64,000 nt of DNA from Desulfobacter vibrioformis DSM 8776. GTDB taxonomy: Bacteria; Desulfobacterota; Desulfobacteria; Desulfobacterales; Desulfobacteraceae. How positions within the stretch are numbered: position 1 is the first letter of the stretch; each line of letters opens with the position of its first letter. This document shows, piece by piece, positions 38,107-48,446 of the stretch. A program made the translations under genes and the position numbers. The notes below the pieces were generated by a model. That model saw only the letters and a program-made list of their open reading frames with translations. It made no database searches and was not told the DNA's origin. The DNA lies in NCBI RefSeq assembly GCF_000745975.1, contig NZ_JQKJ01000020.1:1-64000 (forward strand), written 5' to 3'.

Positions 38107-39576
38107 TTAGCTCAGATAAAGACGATCAAGAAGATCGAATAGTTTTTCTCTGGCATCTTCAAACGCTTTGAGCTTTTCACGTGCGGCAGTGATATTTTTC
38201 TGGTTATAGAGCGAAACAATTTGTTTGGCCGTATCATGTACTGCTTTATGGGGGGCCTTAATATCCTTGAATAACTGTGTTTTTGTGAAATCTCCCTGGG
38301 CCGATTCATACCACTTGCCCAGCATACAGTCATGATGCCCGGTCACCTCGTCTGCCTGCATCTTTTTGCGGCCTGCCAGCACAGCTTCGAGATTGATTTT
38401 CCAATTCAGATGTGCCGTTTTTACATCCCCGATGTCAAACAGGGCCGGTTCAACTTGGACATGGGTCATGGATTGTGCCATGGCACGCACCAGATCATTT
38501 AGTACATGGGAGTATTCCCCCACTTCAATACAGCGGTTGGTAATCTGATCTGTGGTATCCCGGACTTTGATAATGTCGTTAACCACTTCCTGATTGACCT
38601 GGGAGGCTTGGGAAATATTGGTGCTGATTTCCTGCATTCCCATTGACGCCTGGGAAATATTGGTGGAAATTTCACTGCTCGCAACCGCCTGCTGTTCAAC
38701 TGCAGTTGCAACGGTTTCCACCAGACGACTTACCGTGGAAATGGTTTCTGATATGGTACCGATGATCGCCACGACCTGTGAGGTTGTCGATTGAATGCTG
38801 CTGATCTGCATTTTGATATCATCGGTGGATTCTCCGGTCTGTTTAGCCAATTCCTTAATTTCATTGGCTACCACAGCAAACCCCTTCCCGGCTTCCCCGG
38901 CTCTGGCTGCCTCAATGGTGGCGTTGAGCGCAAGCAGATTGGTTTGACTGGATATATCCTCAATGGCTGTGGTTACTTTGCCAATCTTCTGGGCAGCAAG
39001 GCCTAACGCTTCAACACTTTGCGAAGCGCATTTGGCTTTTTCCACAGCCTCGGAACTTGCCTTTCGAACCTGGCTCGTATTCTCAGCAATTTCGTTGATG
39101 GTCGAGGTCATTTCCTCCGAGGCGGCCGCAACAACGGAAACATTGGTGTTTGATTCTTCCATGGCAGCAGCCACAGCGTTCATATTAAAACTCATTTCCT
39201 CTGCAGCCACAGATACGGTTTCTGTCAATTTGTAAAGCCCCATGGCCCCGTTGGTCAACTGCTCAGACGCGTTATTCATAGCCTTGGAAGTTGCGTCAAG
39301 GGTGGAAATATTACCACCGGCCAAGCGGAATATGTTGCTCCAGCCCTGTCTCATTTTTTCAATCAGAGACGTCGCACGGTCTTCTTTATCATCCGGTGAA
39401 ACAGTTACGCCTGCTTTTAAATCTCCCTTTGATATTGTCTCAATTCTGTTAATAAGATCAGAGGGCGCTTGTCGAGATTTTAAGAAAAAATACAAAGTAC
39501 TACCAGAGCAGCAAATCAATAAGATCAACAAAAAAATAGTCATGGTTGTAATTGTTCCCTTAAGCTTTAAATGCAA
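38107..39576 (-). CDS. Methyl-accepting chemotaxis protein with C-terminal CZB domain
   Basis: 489 residues. A single membrane segment at 11-31 has no periplasmic sensor behind it. A HAMP-like linker leads to a signalling domain with the hairpin tip [20 protein letters not shown]. The last 120 residues are a zinc-binding CZB domain: [13 protein letters not shown] and H-K-A-V-H. CZB receptors sense zinc or hypochlorite-type oxidants from the cytoplasm. No che genes are adjacent. Confidence 0.92.
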   Translation of the reverse strand: MHLKLKGTITTMTIFLLILLICCSGSTLYFFLKSRQAPSDLINRIETISKGDLKAGVTVSPDDKEDRATSLIEKMRQGWSNIFRLAGGNISTLDATSKAMNNASEQLTNGAMGLYKLTETVSVAAEEMSFNMNAVAAAMEESNTNVSVVAAASEEMTSTINEIAENTSQVRKASSEAVEKAKCASQSVEALGLAAQKIGKVTTAIEDISSQTNLLALNATIEAARAGEAGKGFAVVANEIKELAKQTGESTDDIKMQISSIQSTTSQVVAIIGTISETISTVSRLVETVATAVEQQAVASSEISTNISQASMGMQEISTNISQASQVNQEVVNDIIKVRDTTDQITNRCIEVGEYSHVLNDLVRAMAQSMTHVQVEPALFDIGDVKTAHLNWKINLEAVLAGRKKMQADEVTGHHDCMLGKWYESAQGDFTKTQLFKDIKAPHKAVHDTAKQIVSLYNQKNITAAREKLKAFEDAREKLFDLLDRLYLS

Positions 39577-40111
39577 TTCGTATTCGATTCAATTTCACCC
39601 AGTATTATGCTTATTCAAGACACGATAATACCCGCAATGTCGAATGTCAATTTGATAGGGATCGGAAGACGCTTTTTGCCCCCTTCTCCCCAAAAAACGG
39701 TTTATAGTGGTGGAAAATCCGGAACCCCCTGTATCCCCCCCATGGGCCGCAAGCCCACGACGAACAATGAAACGAACGCCACCAACCATGCGGGGCTAAA
39801 ATGAGCGCAATCTTCATGGCTTGATTTGTGGATGGCAAGGCCGAGGATTGATGTCCAGAAAAGGGTGGCAAGCTCTCCCGGATCATCCTGTTTTGCAGGG
39901 TACTCCGGACACCATACCTATTCACAGGCCCTGCTGTTCTTAAAATTCATCATCAGGAATAGATCGTGATTTTCAACACCTTGATGGTATGCGCTTGCCT
40001 TGGGCGTGCGGGGCTGATAAACATCAAAATTATGTACTGTTGTTTGTGGCAGGCGGACCCTGCAATCGAAAAAAGACCAGGGGCGACCAAGGCCGTTTAC
40101 GAGAATGCAAT
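39577..40111. other. Intergenic region with a possible decayed leftward gene
   Basis: No gene is certain here. On the minus strand a frame open from about 39902 to 39701 reads sensibly (Y-P-A-K-Q-D-D-P-G-E-L-A-T-L-F-W and a hydrophobic W-L-V-A-F-V-S-L-F-V-V-G) but has no convincing start codon and is preceded in frame by a stop. It could be the relic of a small membrane protein. The region also holds the promoters of the flanking genes. Confidence 0.35.
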
Positions 40112-43100
40112 ATGGATATCCTGGAATCAAAACTGGTTACGCCCCACCTGGGCAATGTGCTGCAACGGCCGCGGTTGACCCGGAAACTGGAAAACCTTGA
40201 AGGAAAGCGACTGATCCTGATCACCGCAGGGGCCGGATACGGTAAAACTACAATGACTGCCCAGGCCCTGGCAGATCCGTCTTCCCGGGACCGGGCCCTG
40301 GTCTGGTATCGCCTGGATCAGTTTGACCGGGACATCACCACCTTTACCAGGCACCTGATCCGGGGACTGGAAAAAAATTACCCCGGCATTGAGGATGCGC
40401 TTTTCGAAAACGGGTATGGTGCCGGTTTCACAGGTGAGCCCGAGGCCCGGCTCCTGGGACTTGTCAAGGCACTGGAATCAAGAACGGACAAAGAACTTTT
40501 CATTGTTCTGGATGATTACCACCTTTTGGGCTTTCCCGAAAAAAATGAAGCCCCCGGCTTTTTGGATATTCATTGGTGCATGGAATTTCTTCTGAAGCGG
40601 CTGCCGGGCCATGTCCGGTTTGTCCTCATGTCGCGAACCGATCCGCCCTTAAAGTTATCTAACCTGCGGGTACGGCAGCAGATCCTGGAAATCCATGAAT
40701 CCGATCTGGTGTTCTCCCCGGATGAGACCGCCGCCCTTTTTTCCCGGATACATAACCAGGTCCCCGAGACAAAACTCTTGTCAGCCCTTTATAATCAGAC
40801 AGGCGGCTGGGCCGCCGGTCTGATCCTGTTTGGTGCAGCCCTTGAAAAGCAGGGCAGCGCCTTGCCCTGCCCGGGAGCCACGGATCCCTGCATGTCCAAA
40901 TATCATCTGTTTGATTTCCTGGAAGAAAACCTGTTCGAAACCCAGCCCCCGGACATGCAGGCGTTCATGGCCAGGGTTTCCCTCATGGATACCATGGAAA
41001 CGACCGTGTGTGATTGCCTTTTCAACCGTAAAGATTCCAAAAACCGTTTTGACCGGATGATGGCTGCACATCTCATGGTGTTCCCCATGGACGAAGATAA
41101 AACCGTTTTTCATTACCACCACCTGTTCCGTGATTTTCTTTTAAAAAAGCTTTATCAAACCCATACAGAATCTGAGATCAAACAATTTCACCTGGACATT
41201 GCCGGTCTTATGGAGGCCCGGCAAAATGCCATGGCCCTGGTCCATTACATAGAAGCCCAGGCCTATGATGAGGCGGTTCGTTTTATGACGGCCTTTGAAC
41301 TGGAATTCCTGGTCCAGGGAAAAATCAGGTTTGTCCGGACCTGCCTTGAAAAAATTCCTAAACAGATCATTGCGGCAAACCCCAGCCTGCTGTTCATGGA
41401 GGCCAAGCAATACTCCTATTTCGGCCAGCCGGATAAATCCATTGCCTGCCTCACTGCGGCCTGCCGGATCCTCAGGCAGGCCAACCCGGATGCATATGTG
41501 GCCAAATGCCTGGTGGACTTGGGGGCCCAATATTATTACACCGGGCATATTCCGGAAGCCAGGGAACTGATGCGCCAGGTCCTGGATGAGGCCAGGGCGG
41601 ATCCAGTCACCTACATCCTGGCGGTTACGTATTTGTCTTTTTTTTGTGCCGTACTCGGGGACTTATACGATGCACAGACGTATGAGTGCCAGGCCAGGGC
41701 TGTTATCGAAAATTTCCCTGAATTTGAAAAAACCGCAGCCCTTGCCGCCATGGATATCTCAAGGGCCTATATCCTTTATATCCGGGGGGATTTCGAGAAC
41801 GCCATGGAAATAAACCTGAATCTGATTTCCCGGTGCAAGTCGAAAGGGCTGGAAGCGTTTCTGCCCCTGGCCTATTACCATGCATCTGCCACGGATTGCC
41901 TGCTGGGAAACTATGAAACCGGATTGGCCTTTGCTCAAAAAGGGATCAGGGCGGCAGAAAAAATCCATTTGCGGGACAGCCAGAACGGCTGGCTTTTTCT
42001 TTCACGGGCTGAAAATCATCTGGGCCTGGGACAGCTGGATGCAGCCCGGGCCCATGCAGGCACAGCGTTTAAAATCTTCCGGCAGCCCGGAAACCGCTGG
42101 GGCATGGCCAATGCCCTGGACCTTATGGCTAAAATCAGCCTGGCTGCGGACAATATTGCCGAGGCCCGTTCACAGGTCACCCGGGCCTTAAGCATTATCA
42201 AGGGATATGGCCTTCCCATGAGTGAGGCCATTATTTCCATCACCCATGCCCGGATACTGGCGGCGTGCAACGCGTTTGAAGATGCCGGGGCCTGTCTGTC
42301 CCGGGCCATAAAGCACCTGAGGCCGGCACCCTGGCATCTGTGCTCGGCCTGGCTCCTGGGTGCCCGGTGCTGCCATGCCCTGGGCCAAAAAGAGGCGGCC
42401 TGGCGCCATTTTCAAAAAGGGCTTGCCATTGCCAGGAAGAAACAGTTTGACCGGCTTGTACAGGCAGAGGCCGGCGGGCTGGTTCAGGCCATGGCTGAAT
42501 TCAGGCCCGGGACAATCTTTTCATCCTATCTTGACGCCCTTGGAGCCCGGCCCGAACCTGCCCCGGCCCGGCAGGGGCTGCAAATCCGGGTGCTGGGCCG
42601 GTTCCGGGTATCTGTGGAAGGCCGGGAGATTGAACACGGCCAATGGCCAGGTGCCAAACCGCTTATCTTATTTCAATACCTGGCCGTGCATCAGTCCCGG
42701 GGATTTATTCCCAAGGATGTGCTGGTGGAGATGCTCTGGCCGGACCAGAACCCGGATAAAACAGGCAAACGCTTCAACACCGCCATGAGCCAGTTGCGCA
42801 AACTTCTGGAACCGGATCTGCCGCCGCGTTCTCCATCCGCATATATCCATCGCAAAAATGACCATTACACCCTCTCTTTAGGCCCCGGGGGAAGTCTGGA
42901 TCTGGCAAAATTCCGGACAATGGCTGAAAAAGCCCTGGGAATGGAAAAAATAAAGCCCAGGGCCGCCTTTGACCTTGGCAGCAAAGCAGAACAGCTTTAC
43001 ACAGGCCCGTTACTTAAGGACGGGCCATACCAGGACTGGTGTATCCGGCTCCGGGATGACACCAGAAATCTTTATTGCAGGCTCTGCCGCATGCTGACCG

Positions 43101-43330
43101 TGTTGTGCCGGGAGATGAAAGATACGGATTCAGGTATTATGTATGCACAACATTTTCTCAAAGCAGACCCCTTTGATGAATCCATGTACCGGCAACTGAT
43201 CTGTTTTTTCCTGTCGGGCGGACAATATGGTCTTGCCAATCAAGCGTTTCTGGAGTGCCGGAAAAGAATGGAAGAGATGGAGTGTCCCTTGGGCCCGCAG
43301 ACCCTGGATTTGATGAAAAATATCCCATAA
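40112..43330 (+). CDS. Large transcriptional regulator: MalT-like STAND ATPase, TPR array and SARP/BTAD domain
   Basis: 1072 residues. Residues 1-330 are a STAND ATPase of the MalT type (ITAGAGYGKTTMTAQALA P-loop, FIVLDDYHLL Walker B). Residues about 400-830 form helical TPR-like repeats. The C-terminal 240 residues are an OmpR/SARP-type winged helix (LQIRVLGRFRVSVEGREI) plus a BTAD domain. There is no LuxR helix-turn-helix. I chose the ATG at 40112 because the protein then begins MDILESKLVTPHLGNVLQRP, the MalT family start. The dsrP-like gene 166 bases downstream is a plausible target; the inducer is unknown. Confidence 0.85.
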   Translation: MDILESKLVTPHLGNVLQRPRLTRKLENLEGKRLILITAGAGYGKTTMTAQALADPSSRDRALVWYRLDQFDRDITTFTRHLIRGLEKNYPGIEDALFENGYGAGFTGEPEARLLGLVKALESRTDKELFIVLDDYHLLGFPEKNEAPGFLDIHWCMEFLLKRLPGHVRFVLMSRTDPPLKLSNLRVRQQILEIHESDLVFSPDETAALFSRIHNQVPETKLLSALYNQTGGWAAGLILFGAALEKQGSALPCPGATDPCMSKYHLFDFLEENLFETQPPDMQAFMARVSLMDTMETTVCDCLFNRKDSKNRFDRMMAAHLMVFPMDEDKTVFHYHHLFRDFLLKKLYQTHTESEIKQFHLDIAGLMEARQNAMALVHYIEAQAYDEAVRFMTAFELEFLVQGKIRFVRTCLEKIPKQIIAANPSLLFMEAKQYSYFGQPDKSIACLTAACRILRQANPDAYVAKCLVDLGAQYYYTGHIPEARELMRQVLDEARADPVTYILAVTYLSFFCAVLGDLYDAQTYECQARAVIENFPEFEKTAALAAMDISRAYILYIRGDFENAMEINLNLISRCKSKGLEAFLPLAYYHASATDCLLGNYETGLAFAQKGIRAAEKIHLRDSQNGWLFLSRAENHLGLGQLDAARAHAGTAFKIFRQPGNRWGMANALDLMAKISLAADNIAEARSQVTRALSIIKGYGLPMSEAIISITHARILAACNAFEDAGACLSRAIKHLRPAPWHLCSAWLLGARCCHALGQKEAAWRHFQKGLAIARKKQFDRLVQAEAGGLVQAMAEFRPGTIFSSYLDALGARPEPAPARQGLQIRVLGRFRVSVEGREIEHGQWPGAKPLILFQYLAVHQSRGFIPKDVLVEMLWPDQNPDKTGKRFNTAMSQLRKLLEPDLPPRSPSAYIHRKNDHYTLSLGPGGSLDLAKFRTMAEKALGMEKIKPRAAFDLGSKAEQLYTGPLLKDGPYQDWCIRLRDDTRNLYCRLCRMLTVLCREMKDTDSGIMYAQHFLKADPFDESMYRQLICFFLSGGQYGLANQAFLECRKRMEEMECPLGPQTLDLMKNIP

Positions 43331-43496
43331 ATTTAATTAAATTTGATATGCACCCTGCCCTGCCGGATAAACGGTCAAAACCGTGGCTTCTTCTATAAAA
43401 CAAAATTTTCGCCCTGATTTAGACAAAATTTAGACAGCCCCTGTATAGAGATGACAGTTGAACCCTGGTATGAATTTTTTTTGAAAGGAATTATCC

Positions 43497-44663
43497 ATGA
43501 TTGAACTGGCATTAAAGGGGAACCGGAACTACTGGATATGGATGGGCGGGCTTGTAACCGTCATGGCCATGGGCGGCATGTTTTACCTGGACCAGCTGAC
43601 CCACGGCCTGATGGTCACAGGCCAGAGCCGGGATGTGTCCTGGGGATTTTATACGGCGCAGATGACCTTTCTGGTGGGAGTGGCGGCCGGCGGCATCATG
43701 CTGGTGCTTCCCTATTACCTCCATGATTACAAAACATTCGGCAAAATTACGATCCTGGGGGAATTTCTGGCTGTGGCGTCCATTGTCATGTGCCTGTCAT
43801 ACCTGCTTGTCCACCTGGGACAGCCCATGCGGGCATTGAACATTTTTCTTTATCCCACACCCTGGTCCATGCTTTTCTGGGACGGCAATGTATTGTCCGG
43901 TTACCTTTTGCTCAATATCATCATTGGCTGGAAGGTGCTGGAGGCTGAAAAAAACGGGGTGGCCCCTGCAAAATGGATTAAGCCGCTGATCTACCTTTCC
44001 ATCCCCATGGCAGTGTCCATCCATACCATGACCGCATTTATCTATTGCGGTCTTCCCGGCAGGGGATTCTGGCTTACAGCGATCCTTGCCCCGCGGTTTC
44101 TGGCATCTGCCTTTGCCTCGGGCCCTGCCCTGCTCATTCTGCTCAGCCTGGTGATCCGGCAGATCAGTGATTTTGATCCGGGGAAAAAGGCAGTCCAGTC
44201 CCTGGCTGTCATCGCTGCCTACGCCCTGGTGGTCAATCTTTTTTTCATGATTTGTGAGGTCTTTGTGGTGTTTTATTCAAATATCCCGTCCCATAAGGCC
44301 CATTTTATTTACCTGTATGCCGGGCTTTACGGCAAAACAGGCCTGGTGACCTGGATGTGGTCGTCGGTGGCGCTCATGGTAACGGCGGCATGTATCCTGT
44401 TGATGCCCGCCTTAAGGAAAAATGAAATCACCCTGGCTGTTGCCTGTGCGGCCCTGTTTGCAGGCACCTGGATAGATAAGGGGATGGGAATGGTTTCAGG
44501 GGGATTTGTGCCTTCACCCCTGCACCATGTCACGGAATACAGTCCAAGCCTTCATGAACTGGCGATTTCCGCCGGGATCACGGCCCTGGGCCTGTTTGTT
44601 CTGACCGTACTGTATAAAATAGTTATCAGTGTCAAGGTGTATAATCAAAGCGGCAGAGTCTGA
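43497..44663 (+). CDS. dsrP: DsrP/NrfD-family quinone-interacting membrane protein, orphan
   Basis: 388 residues with about ten membrane segments. QSRDVSWGFYTAQMTFLVG, LGQPMRALN and GGFVPSPLHHVTEYSP are diagnostic of DsrP, the menaquinol-oxidising membrane subunit of DsrMKJOP. In sulfate reducers dsrP sits beside dsrMKJO; here none of those genes is near. A second copy serving another electron-transfer complex is likely. AAAGGA lies before the start, and a SARP/MalT-type regulator lies upstream. Confidence 0.85.
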   Translation: MIELALKGNRNYWIWMGGLVTVMAMGGMFYLDQLTHGLMVTGQSRDVSWGFYTAQMTFLVGVAAGGIMLVLPYYLHDYKTFGKITILGEFLAVASIVMCLSYLLVHLGQPMRALNIFLYPTPWSMLFWDGNVLSGYLLLNIIIGWKVLEAEKNGVAPAKWIKPLIYLSIPMAVSIHTMTAFIYCGLPGRGFWLTAILAPRFLASAFASGPALLILLSLVIRQISDFDPGKKAVQSLAVIAAYALVVNLFFMICEVFVVFYSNIPSHKAHFIYLYAGLYGKTGLVTWMWSSVALMVTAACILLMPALRKNEITLAVACAALFAGTWIDKGMGMVSGGFVPSPLHHVTEYSPSLHELAISAGITALGLFVLTVLYKIVISVKVYNQSGRV

Positions 44664-44668
44664 TGGTA

Positions 44669-44691
44669 ACCGGGCCCGGCAAGGGCCCGGT
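44669..44691. terminator. Bidirectional hairpin between dsrP and pfp
   Basis: ACCGGGCCC and GGGCCCGGT pair perfectly around GGCAA, between two convergent stop codons. The T tract (TCTGTTTCCT) is modest. Confidence 0.7.
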
Positions 44692-44698
44692 CTGTTTC

Positions 44699-46786
44699 CT
44701 AGGATTCCAGGGCATTGAGCTGAAGCGTTAAAGGCCGGTCCTCTTCCACCTGTTTGGAAAACCCGATGGGCCCTGGATTTCTGAACCGGTCAGGACATTC
44801 ACAGGCCGCCACCCACTCCTCCCTGACTGCCTTGAACACCTTAAAGGCATTGGATTCCAGGTCAACAATGCTTTTTTCCATAACCAGTTCCAGGCGCCCT
44901 TTGCGTTCCTCAAGGTGCATGAGCCGGGCAATGGGGATACCGGCCGGCTGCCACTGGTGAAAGTCCTTTTCTAAATTGATAATGGCCGCCATCTGGCCTG
45001 TGGCACCGCCTGCAATCAGATGAAAGGCTGTAAGCCCTAAATTGTAGGCATAACAACAGTCAAAGTAGGTTGGATCGCTGCCCCGGCCGTCATACCCGTA
45101 AAAATGGGTCTGGATTTTAAATTCAGCCTGGGACTTCCTAAATATATTCACAAGGACCTGCGGTGTCTCTTCTTCCGCATCCAGCATACCCGCATTAACC
45201 AGGGCAAGCTTCAGGGTTTTAAGGGAGATGATATCCGGCTTGACCAGCACATATTTATCCTGGGGGTTTTTAAACAATGCCGGGGCAAACAAATCCGAAT
45301 CCATGCCCGCACTGTCCATGAGCGAAACATAGTCATCCCGGAGAATACCAACCTTGTAGCGCCCCTGCTCCCGAAGCACGTCCAGATACTCTTTGACCAT
45401 GTCCATGATGATCTTCTCGGTTTTGACCTGGGAGAACTGGAAATTGCCGTGAAGATCCCTTTCCACCAGAAGCCCTTCCCTGAAAAACGACGGCAGCTGG
45501 TTGAACAGCTCATCATCCCGGATATTCCATATGGGAAACCGGCCCTTGTCCATCATGCCCTGGGAGATCCTGCGCAGATAATCCAGTTTTTCGTTCAGGG
45601 TGGGAAATGACCTGTGGAAATCCAGGTCATGGATTCTATTATAATCTGCAATGATTTTATTGAGTTTTGTGATGAACACCTGGATTTCATTAATAAATTC
45701 AAGAATGCCTTCGGGGATGATCATTAACCCGTAATTTTTGCCGAATGCAGCCCGCCGGACAATAATGTCACAGATCACCCGGGACAGATGGCGCAGGGTA
45801 ATCCCATAGGCGTTATAATCCATCTGCCCGTCCTGCTCCAGGCCCTTGGACATACGCTCCTGGTCCACATAGTCTGCCAGCTCCTCACCGATCAAGGCTA
45901 TATTCACATGGGTCTGAAGTGCTGTCTCCAGCGTAAGGTGGCTTGCCACCCGGCCCATGACCTTGCACACATGCCAGTATTTAATGTCCGAGCTTCCGTC
46001 ATTGGCCAGGTTGGAAATATTTTGTGCAAAGGCCCGGGCCGCAGAATGAAATCCAAAGGAGATGGCGCACAACACCTTGCCGTCTTCTGTTTTTACCTGG
46101 ATATCGCCGTCAATGGTTTTGGGAACCCCGATGACTTTTATCCCTGAGGATTTAAAATGCTGGGCCAGAAAGGCGGCATTGGTATTGGAATCATCCCCGC
46201 CGATGATCACCAGTGCATCCAGATTCAATCCCTTGCATACTGTCAGGGCCTTTTCCATTTTGCTGCCGGAATCAATTTTGGTCCGTCCGGTTTTAATCAT
46301 GTCAAAACCGCCCATGTTCCGGTGGGTGTCCACCAGTCCCGGGGTAATCTCAATGTACCGGTTTTCAAGCAGCCCTTCAGGCCCTTTAATGAACCCGAAC
46401 ATCTTTGACGCGCTGTTGAAACGTTTCATCTCATCAAAAAGACCTGCGATCACATTGTGCCCGCCCGGAGCCGGGCCCCCGGAAAAAACAACGCCGATAT
46501 TCCTTGGCTTTGAAAATCCCGCCTTTGCATTTTCATCGGGAGCAGGATCTGTAATCACCTGCTGTACCCGGTTGTTGATAATTCCGGGCAGCATACGTTC
46601 CGCCTCGGTATCTTTCAAAAAACGGTATTCATGCAATGTCTCAAGAGATGTATGTGATGCATTGAAAATATCTATTTTTCCAGGAGAAAACCGCCTTCGT
46701 GCCAGGGTTTCCCTGCTGTCCTCATTCATAATTTGAAATGCTTGCGCCGTCACGCCGGGGGGGATCTTCAGGGTGTTGTCTTCCAT
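44699..46786 (-). CDS. pfp: Pyrophosphate-dependent 6-phosphofructokinase
   Basis: 695 residues, the long-type PPi phosphofructokinase. GGDDSNTNA and PKTIDGD are the two phosphate-site motifs; the second Asp of GGDD marks PPi rather than ATP use. NNRIGVVFSGGPAPGGHN-like sequence opens the domain. It interconverts fructose-6-phosphate and the bisphosphate reversibly, matching a sulfate reducer that switches between glycolysis and gluconeogenesis. The ATG at 46786 follows GGAG; a longer frame would enter the upstream diguanylate cyclase. Confidence 0.92.
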   Translation of the reverse strand: MEDNTLKIPPGVTAQAFQIMNEDSRETLARRRFSPGKIDIFNASHTSLETLHEYRFLKDTEAERMLPGIINNRVQQVITDPAPDENAKAGFSKPRNIGVVFSGGPAPGGHNVIAGLFDEMKRFNSASKMFGFIKGPEGLLENRYIEITPGLVDTHRNMGGFDMIKTGRTKIDSGSKMEKALTVCKGLNLDALVIIGGDDSNTNAAFLAQHFKSSGIKVIGVPKTIDGDIQVKTEDGKVLCAISFGFHSAARAFAQNISNLANDGSSDIKYWHVCKVMGRVASHLTLETALQTHVNIALIGEELADYVDQERMSKGLEQDGQMDYNAYGITLRHLSRVICDIIVRRAAFGKNYGLMIIPEGILEFINEIQVFITKLNKIIADYNRIHDLDFHRSFPTLNEKLDYLRRISQGMMDKGRFPIWNIRDDELFNQLPSFFREGLLVERDLHGNFQFSQVKTEKIIMDMVKEYLDVLREQGRYKVGILRDDYVSLMDSAGMDSDLFAPALFKNPQDKYVLVKPDIISLKTLKLALVNAGMLDAEEETPQVLVNIFRKSQAEFKIQTHFYGYDGRGSDPTYFDCCYAYNLGLTAFHLIAGGATGQMAAIINLEKDFHQWQPAGIPIARLMHLEERKGRLELVMEKSIVDLESNAFKVFKAVREEWVAACECPDRFRNPGPIGFSKQVEEDRPLTLQLNALES

Positions 46787-46811
46787 TATTACTCCAGAAT
46801 ATTTTTTTAAC

Positions 46812-48227
46812 TTATTGTGCCATGACCTGATTTCGACCATTTTCCTTTGCCTTGTATACAGCCATATCCGCTCGTTCAAATAAATCCGTTCCTGACTTAT
46901 CACCTTCCTTGGCACAGGAAACGCCGATGCTGACCGTAACCCTTACAGTTTCCTCTTTATACAGGAATTCAATTTTTTCTATGGTCTGGCGTATTTTCTC
47001 CGCAACCTGTGTTGCGCCGTTGGCATCCGTCTCCGGCATGATAACGGCAAACTCTTCGCCGCCATACCGGGCAAGCATATCACTTTTTCTTAATAAAGGC
47101 TGGGTCCGTTTAATAATTTCCTGCAGACACCTGTCGCCAATGGCGTGTCCATAGGTATCATTAATATTTTTGAACTTATCCGCGTCAATGATCAAAAGAG
47201 AAAAAATAGTTTTATACCGAAGAAACCGGTCCATCTCCTCTTCAATTTTCCTGTCATAGGCCCTGCGGTTTTTAGCACCGGTCAGCTGATCCTCGTTGAG
47301 TTTTTTCTCCAGCTCTTCGGTGTATTTTGTGGCAGCCTGCAACTCCTGCTTAAGCCTGGCAAATCCCGAGGTAAAGGTGTCCTTGCTTTTCCCAGCCAGC
47401 CGGCTGATGGCCTGGTCCACTTTCTGTTTTTTGCGCAATGCCTTTTCAATGGAAGAAAGACCGGTGGATATCTTTGCCCGTAAGTCATCTAAGCTTTGAG
47501 CCACATCAGATGAATTTTTGATCCCGGTCATTTCGTCATCTAAAATGGATTCAAAACCCTGATTTGAATAAAGCAGGGTATTTGTATGCTCATAGGAAGA
47601 GGCCAGTCTCTTCTCAATTTCAAAAATCCTTGCCACAATATCCCGGATAAAGGCATTAACCTTTTCCCGATCCTGGCTGGTTTCTGAAATATAAAGAAAG
47701 ATAAGGGTAAAAATATTTTCCCTGACTTCGTCAAAATCCGGAAGATCCTCTGTATTAAGCAGATTTAAAGTAATGGCATCTAATTTCTTGGTATATTTTT
47801 TATCAAGGGTGGATTTCAGATGATTCACCACATCATGGTAACTTTGTCGAAGATTGTTCATCGACTGATCTTGGGATGAATTTTTCCGAATAGAAGAAAA
47901 AAATCCCTTCTTTTTTGGGGCAGCAGCAGGGCTGATATCTTCCTGGATTATGGCGGTTTTGATCTGACCAAAAATGTATTCGATCTTGGCCGGAGAGGCC
48001 TTTTTCCGTATGGCCGTACCCAGCTGGGTACAGGCGTTGCCCAATGCTGTGCCTTCCTGGGAGAGTGCCTCTAAAATAATGGGGAAATACCTTCTGTAAA
48101 GGCTGTCAAGATTTCCATACTGGGCCTCCACTGCATTCAGTTCCTTGAGCAGGCGGTCCTTCTGGGATCTCAATTTTATGATTTCAGCGTTTAATTGATT
48201 TGTTTTATCATCAGGGTGTTCGTCCAT
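46812..48227 (-). CDS. Soluble diguanylate cyclase with coiled-coil N-terminus
   Basis: 471 residues, no membrane segment. The first 290 residues are helical and charged, beginning with a coiled coil (about 8-45). The GGDEF domain (300-470) has an active GGEEF (ARYGGEEFAVIMP). The N-terminal half resembles a domain found in front of other proteobacterial cyclases that I cannot name. It lies 25 bases upstream of pfp and may be cotranscribed. Confidence 0.9.
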   Translation of the reverse strand: MDEHPDDKTNQLNAEIIKLRSQKDRLLKELNAVEAQYGNLDSLYRRYFPIILEALSQEGTALGNACTQLGTAIRKKASPAKIEYIFGQIKTAIIQEDISPAAAPKKKGFFSSIRKNSSQDQSMNNLRQSYHDVVNHLKSTLDKKYTKKLDAITLNLLNTEDLPDFDEVRENIFTLIFLYISETSQDREKVNAFIRDIVARIFEIEKRLASSYEHTNTLLYSNQGFESILDDEMTGIKNSSDVAQSLDDLRAKISTGLSSIEKALRKKQKVDQAISRLAGKSKDTFTSGFARLKQELQAATKYTEELEKKLNEDQLTGAKNRRAYDRKIEEEMDRFLRYKTIFSLLIIDADKFKNINDTYGHAIGDRCLQEIIKRTQPLLRKSDMLARYGGEEFAVIMPETDANGATQVAEKIRQTIEKIEFLYKEETVRVTVSIGVSCAKEGDKSGTDLFERADMAVYKAKENGRNQVMAQ

Positions 48228-48446
48228 AATGTGTCCCCAAGTTTAAACGACTTGCAATGGTAGATTATTTTTAACCAGTGATACAGAGAAAGTAAAGTTA
48301 ATTTAACAGACCCAAAGCTTGCTTGGGGCGACTAAAAAATGTAAAAGATGATGCATAATAATCTTGATTTTATCCAATTGGCAAATCAGAATTTTTAAAT
48401 TAGCAAATTAAAGCGCATGATCAAAATCCATTGAGGAGATACAAGG

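Noticed and set aside
42360-42788. A 142-residue frame inside the SARP regulator
   Set aside because: Overlapping frame without motifs; Pro/Arg-rich as expected of a shadow in G/C-rich DNA.
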